From Jiangella anatolica (GTDB lineage Bacteria; Actinomycetota; Actinomycetes; Jiangellales; Jiangellaceae): a stretch of 64,000 nt of DNA. The stretch is from assembly GCF_003236295.1 (NCBI RefSeq), contig NZ_POTW01000012.1:1-64000 (forward strand), written 5' to 3'. Below the pieces are notes generated by a model. That model did no database searches and was not told where the DNA came from. It saw only the letters and a list, made by a program, of their open reading frames with translations. This document shows positions 60,720-64,000 of this stretch, in pieces. Within the stretch, counting starts at the first letter, position 1, and the number at the start of each line of letters is the position of its first letter. Both the position numbers and the translations under genes were made by a program.

Positions 60720-61786
60720 AGCGCGCTCGCCCTGGCCCGGCGTGCGAGCGCGATCAGCACGGGGGCGCCGACGAACGCCGTCACGATCCCGACCGGCAGC
60801 TCGCCGGGCGCAAGCACGAGCCGGCCCACGACGTCGGACGCCAGCACCAGGGTCGGGGCCAGCAGCATCGAGAGCAGCAGGATCCGCCGCTGGTCGGGCC
60901 CGATCAGCCAGCGGGCCACGTGCGGCACCATCAGCCCGACGAACGCGATCGGGCCGGCGATCGCGGTCGCGCCGCCTGCGAGCACGGTGATGGCCACGAC
61001 GCTCAGCAGCCGGGTGCGCGCGACGTTCACGCCGAGCGCGGTCGCGGCGTCCTCCCCGAGGCCGACGGAGTTGAGCGCGCGGGCGAGCGCGAGTGCCAGC
61101 AGGGCGCTCGCGGCGAGGAACGGGACGACGGGCAGCACGACGTCCCAGCCGCGTTCGACGAACGTGCCCGCCTTCCAGCCCTGCAGCCGGTGGAACGAGT
61201 CCGGGTTGAGCAGCATGAGCGCGGTCGTGATGCCGGTGAGGACGGCGGCGACGGCGATGCCGGCGAGGGTCAGCCGGATCGGGTCGGCGACGCCGCGCAC
61301 GGACCCGATGCCGGCGACCGCCGCCGTCACCACCAGCGCGCCGGCCACCGCGAACGCGAGGTCCTGCAGCGGCGTCACCGTGCCGAACACGACGACGCCG
61401 ACGGTGACGAACACCGCCGCGCCGGCGTCGACGCCCAGCAGTCCCGGGTCGCCGAGGGGATTGCGCGTCAACGCCTGGATGACGGCGCCGGCGAGGCCGA
61501 GCGCGACGCCCACGACGATCCCGGTGACGGTGCGCGGAAGCCGCAGGTCCAGCACGATCCGCACGTTCTCGCCGCCGGCGCCGGGATCGGTGAACGCGTC
61601 GACGACCTCGGCGAGCGGGATCGGCTTGGACCCCAGCACGATGCTGGCGAGGCAGACGCACAGCAGCGCGCCGGCGGCGAGCGCGATCCCGATCGCCCGG
61701 CGACGTGCCGCCGGCCCGCCCGGGCGCTGACGGCCGGGGCGGCGCCCCGCGGCAGGCGCGGGCGAGGCGTCGGCCACTGCCGTCAT
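60716..61786 (-). CDS. Iron-siderophore ABC transporter permease (FepD/FecC type)
   Basis: This 356-residue BtuC-type permease starts with an Arg- and Pro-rich tail, then about ten helices, with LPRTVTGIVVGVALGLAGAV and LTRNPLGDPGLLGVDAGAAV. Its ATG is two bases after the lipoprotein stop. It pairs with the permease downstream. Confidence 0.92.
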   Translation of the reverse strand: MTAVADASPAPAAGRRPGRQRPGGPAARRRAIGIALAAGALLCVCLASIVLGSKPIPLAEVVDAFTDPGAGGENVRIVLDLRLPRTVTGIVVGVALGLAGAVIQALTRNPLGDPGLLGVDAGAAVFVTVGVVVFGTVTPLQDLAFAVAGALVVTAAVAGIGSVRGVADPIRLTLAGIAVAAVLTGITTALMLLNPDSFHRLQGWKAGTFVERGWDVVLPVVPFLAASALLALALARALNSVGLGEDAATALGVNVARTRLLSVVAITVLAGGATAIAGPIAFVGLMVPHVARWLIGPDQRRILLLSMLLAPTLVLASDVVGRLVLAPGELPVGIVTAFVGAPVLIALARRARASAL

Positions 61787-61788
61787 GG

Positions 61789-62853
61789 TCAGCCCTCGAC
61801 GCTCTGCGGCGCCTCGCCGGCCACCGCGTCCTCCAGCCGCGGCACGAGCTCGTCGATCACGTACTTCTGGCTCAGCGGCGTCATGAAGTAGATCGCGCCG
61901 GCCAGGGTCGCGTCGGTGTAGACGGCGCGGTTGCCCTTCACCGCGTCGAGGTCGGCCAGCGTGCCGAACTCCAGCAGCGGCCCGATCGCGTCGGCCGACT
62001 CCGTCGCGAACACGATGACGTCGGTGTTCAGCATGCCGACGTTCTCCGCCGACACCAGGGCTTGGGAGCCCTCGTCCTCACCCCCGTCGGGGACGAGCGC
62101 CTCCAGCCCGGGCGTCATCGTGAAGCCGAGCTCGGTGAGGAAGTCGGTGTTCAACCCGTCCGGGTAGACGTACAGATTCCCCTCCGACGACCCGCCCTGG
62201 GAGAACGTGGCGGTGAGACCCTCGAACTCCGGGTGCGCCGCCCGTGCCTCGGCATAGGCCTCCTCGACGCCGGCGATCAGCTCCTCGCCCGCGTCGGAGC
62301 GCCCGAGCGCGGCGGCGACCTGCCGGGTCTGGTCCTGCCAGCTGGAGAACCACTGCGTCGACCCGTCGACGCTGGCGATCGTCGGCGCGATCTCGGACAG
62401 CCGGTCGTACTCCTCCTGGAGCAGCCCGGCGTTCGTCCCGATGATGAGGTCCGGCTCCAGCGAGGCGATCTTCTCGTACTCGAACCCGTCGGCCGTGCTC
62501 AGCACCGTGGGCTCCGCGTCGCCGAGCAGCTCGCTCGCCCAGGGCCAGGTCGCGTAGGGCTGCTCGCCGTACCACTCGGTGGTCGCGATCGGCGTCACGC
62601 CCAGCTCCAGCACGATGTCCTGCTCGGTCAGGCCGACGACGACCACCCGCTGCGGCTCGGCCGGCACCGTCGTCTCGCCGAACTTGTGCGTCACCGTCAC
62701 GGGGAACGAGTCCGTCGCCTCCGACCGCGCGGTGTTCTCCGCCGGCGCCGACGTGGGCTCCGACGACGAGCCGCAGGCGCCGAGCACGGCCGCGGCGAGC
62801 ACCGCGGCGGCGATGGCCGCGCGGCGCCTGCGAAGGACGGGGGACTTTCGCAT
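61789..62853 (-). CDS. Iron-siderophore binding lipoprotein
   Basis: This 354-residue protein belongs to the periplasmic-binding-type-2 (FepB/FecB-like) ferric-siderophore family. An Arg-rich signal peptide ends LGAC with Cys27 lipidated. The mature protein has the signature HKFGETTVPAEPQRVVVVG and later ASLEPDLIIGTN. A GAGAGG site precedes the ATG. It is the first gene of the operon and lies 47 bases downstream of an iron box. The siderophore type cannot be told. Confidence 0.92.
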   Translation of the reverse strand: MRKSPVLRRRRAAIAAAVLAAAVLGACGSSSEPTSAPAENTARSEATDSFPVTVTHKFGETTVPAEPQRVVVVGLTEQDIVLELGVTPIATTEWYGEQPYATWPWASELLGDAEPTVLSTADGFEYEKIASLEPDLIIGTNAGLLQEEYDRLSEIAPTIASVDGSTQWFSSWQDQTRQVAAALGRSDAGEELIAGVEEAYAEARAAHPEFEGLTATFSQGGSSEGNLYVYPDGLNTDFLTELGFTMTPGLEALVPDGGEDEGSQALVSAENVGMLNTDVIVFATESADAIGPLLEFGTLADLDAVKGNRAVYTDATLAGAIYFMTPLSQKYVIDELVPRLEDAVAGEAPQSVEG

Positions 62854-62899
62854 GCTGAACCTCTCCGGAGGGCGATGGCCCTCGTCAGAGGGCGTGGGC

Positions 62900-62918
62900 A
62901 AAGGTGAGGCTAGCCTTA
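62900..62918. promoter_or_regulatory. DmdR/IdeR-type iron box
   Basis: AAAGGTGAGGCTAGCCTTA matches the actinobacterial iron-box pattern TWAGGTWAGSCTWACCTWA at most positions, including GGT-AGGCTA-CCT. It lies between the lipoprotein and AraC starts, so both directions may be iron-regulated. Confidence 0.75.
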
Positions 62919-62976
62919 TTTGTTGGGATATGCGATGCTGCGGACCGGACGGCGATAGCGCTGAGAGGACGACCTC

Positions 62977-63810
62977 ATGGCCGGTGGACGACACAATCGC
63001 GCGGTAGCGGCCGAACAGCGGGCGGCGGCTGTCGTCGAGCGGACATCGGACAATCTCGAGGTCGAGGCGCTGGTGCTCGACGCGGGGACGGGCTACGCCT
63101 TGCACTACCACTCGAAGGACCAGCTCGCCTGGATGGGCTCCGGCGCGATGTCGTTGTCGATCGGCGGATCGACGTGGCACCTGCGGCGCGAGCACTTCGC
63201 CTGGATCCCCGCCGGCATGCTGCACGAGATGGCGATCCTGGCGCCGCGTGAGCTCATCAACGTCTACACCGACACCCGGCTCCGGCCCGCCGGCGCGCGG
63301 TGGTCGCGCCCGTGCGCCCTGGTGGTGGACCGGCTCGCGCCCGCCCTGCTGTGGCACCTGGCCGAGGAGCCGCGCAGCCTGTCCCGTCGCGACCTGTGCC
63401 ACCGCCTGCTCGTCGACGTGCTCGAGAGCGCCGAGACCCGCGACGACGTCATCGCGCTGCCCACGCACGACCGCGCCCGGGCGGTCGCGAAGGCGATCCT
63501 CGCCGACCCGGCCGATCCCCGCGACCTCGCCGCCTTCGCCGCCGAGCTCGGCGTCAGCGAGAAGACCCTCTCGCGCGCGTTCGTCGCGCAGACCGGGTCC
63601 ACGTTCCGGCGCTGGCGGGTCGCGGTGCGGCTCAACGCCGCCGCCGGGATGCTCGTCGACGGACAGCCGGTCGCCGCCGTGGCCGACGCGGTCGGCTACG
63701 CGGCCACCAGCGCGTTCATCGCCGCCTTCGCCGAGCGGTTCGGGTGCACCCCCGGCCGGTACGCACAGGTCGCGGCTGGTCAGCCCCCGGAGGTGAGGGC
63801 AGACGTGTAG
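62977..63810 (+). CDS. AraC-family regulator with cupin sensor
   Basis: This 277-residue regulator has an N-terminal cupin domain (YALHYHSKDQLAWMGSGAMS, then WIPAGMLHEMAILAPRELIN) and a C-terminal AraC helix-turn-helix pair at about 180-260 (LAAFAAELGVSEKTLSRAF, VADAVGYAATSAFIAAFAER). A GAGAGGA site precedes the ATG. It is divergent from the siderophore lipoprotein gene with the iron box between them. It probably activates the importer when ferric siderophore is present. Its 3' end overlaps the partial phosphatase gene by 31 bases on the other strand. Confidence 0.9.
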   Translation: MAGGRHNRAVAAEQRAAAVVERTSDNLEVEALVLDAGTGYALHYHSKDQLAWMGSGAMSLSIGGSTWHLRREHFAWIPAGMLHEMAILAPRELINVYTDTRLRPAGARWSRPCALVVDRLAPALLWHLAEEPRSLSRRDLCHRLLVDVLESAETRDDVIALPTHDRARAVAKAILADPADPRDLAAFAAELGVSEKTLSRAFVAQTGSTFRRWRVAVRLNAAAGMLVDGQPVAAVADAVGYAATSAFIAAFAERFGCTPGRYAQVAAGQPPEVRADV

Positions 63811-64000
63811 TGCCAGCCCTCCCGCCAGTCGAACGGCGCGTCGACCAGGTCCTCGAGCGAGGCGCCGGACAGCAGGCAGTCCAGCGCCCACTTGGTGGCC
63901 GAGTGGCCGATCACGAGCACCCACTCGCCGTCCCGCTCGGCGGCCAGGTCGTGCAGGAAGCTCCTGGTGGCGTCGACGACCTGGCGATAGCTCTGGCCGC
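63780..64000 (-). CDS. Histidine phosphatase family protein, C-terminal part (5' end outside window)
   Basis: On the minus strand from the window edge 72 codons end with TGA at 63780. The translated segment has SYRQVVDATRSFLHDLAAE, then VLVIGHSATKWALDCLLSG and DLVDAPFDWREGW, matching the C-terminal half of phosphoglycerate-mutase-like histidine phosphatases. The His in GHS is the second catalytic histidine. The N-terminal RHG motif lies outside the window. Its end overlaps the convergent AraC gene by 31 bases. Confidence 0.75.
   Translation of the reverse strand, partial: GQSYRQVVDATRSFLHDLAAERDGEWVLVIGHSATKWALDCLLSGASLEDLVDAPFDWREGWHYTSALTSGG

Noticed and set aside
1-64000. CRISPR arrays, tRNA or rRNA genes, transposases or phage genes
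   Set aside because: I saw no regularly spaced direct repeats, cloverleaf-like sequence, rRNA-like stretch, or mobile-element protein in any frame.

Overview
The window is very GC-rich DNA with actinomycete features: GTG starts, lipobox substrate-binding proteins, a Zur box, a DmdR/IdeR-type iron box, subtilase-type secreted proteins and many LacI regulators. It fits a sugar-degrading soil or plant-associated actinomycete; a Jiangella-like genus is a guess. I found 52 protein-coding genes or gene remnants. No rRNA, tRNA, CRISPR array or transposase was recognised.

Layout. (1) 23-8277 is a plus-strand operon: an S-methyl-thiohydantoin desulfurase-like (DUF917) protein, a hydantoinase/oxoprolinase, a peptide-type ABC importer (lipoprotein, permease, permease-ATPase fusion, ATPase) and a cupin. 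(2) 8275-10251 is a zinc-stress module: a perfect Zur-type palindrome, a CobW-like protein without a P-loop, a 25-codon relic resembling ribosomal protein L28, and a methyltransferase. (3) 10268-16137 is a cebEFG-bglC-cebR-type cello-oligosaccharide operon on the minus strand with two identical CebR-like operators. (4) 16209-24156 holds secreted proteins: a subtilase-like protein without its protease domain, a decayed Asp-box gene and a 1634-residue multidomain GH3 enzyme. (5) 24368-32119 has two tandem LacI paralogues and a carbohydrate ABC importer with a YicI-type alpha-xylosidase. (6) 32246-33085 is a lone short-chain dehydrogenase. (7) 33151-42092 is a LacI-controlled divergent locus: pyruvyltransferase-like protein, CUT1 importer and alpha-L-fucosidase on one side, and an unrecognised Tat-exported protein on the other. 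(8) 42100-47045 has an SRPBCC protein, a dehydrogenase, an ECF sigma factor with SnoaL-like tail, an AraC regulator and an FAD oxidoreductase. (9) 47073-58530 is a second large LacI locus: secreted clan-A glycosidase, LacI regulator, CUT1 importer, ManD-like dehydratase, extended SDR and an intracellular GH5-like enzyme. (10) 58855-63810 is an iron-siderophore importer with a divergent AraC regulator. A histidine-phosphatase gene runs off the right edge.

The glycan loci share one plan: a secreted enzyme cuts a polymer, a lipoprotein-dependent CUT1 importer without its own ATPase takes up the pieces, an intracellular exo-glycosidase finishes the job, and a LacI repressor controls expression. 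Five LacI genes are matched by four distinct palindromic operator classes, most lying on or just downstream of TTGACA-type promoters. The least familiar locus is 33151-42034, where a secreted enzyme of unknown type and a pyruvyltransferase-like protein are co-regulated with fucosidase and uptake.
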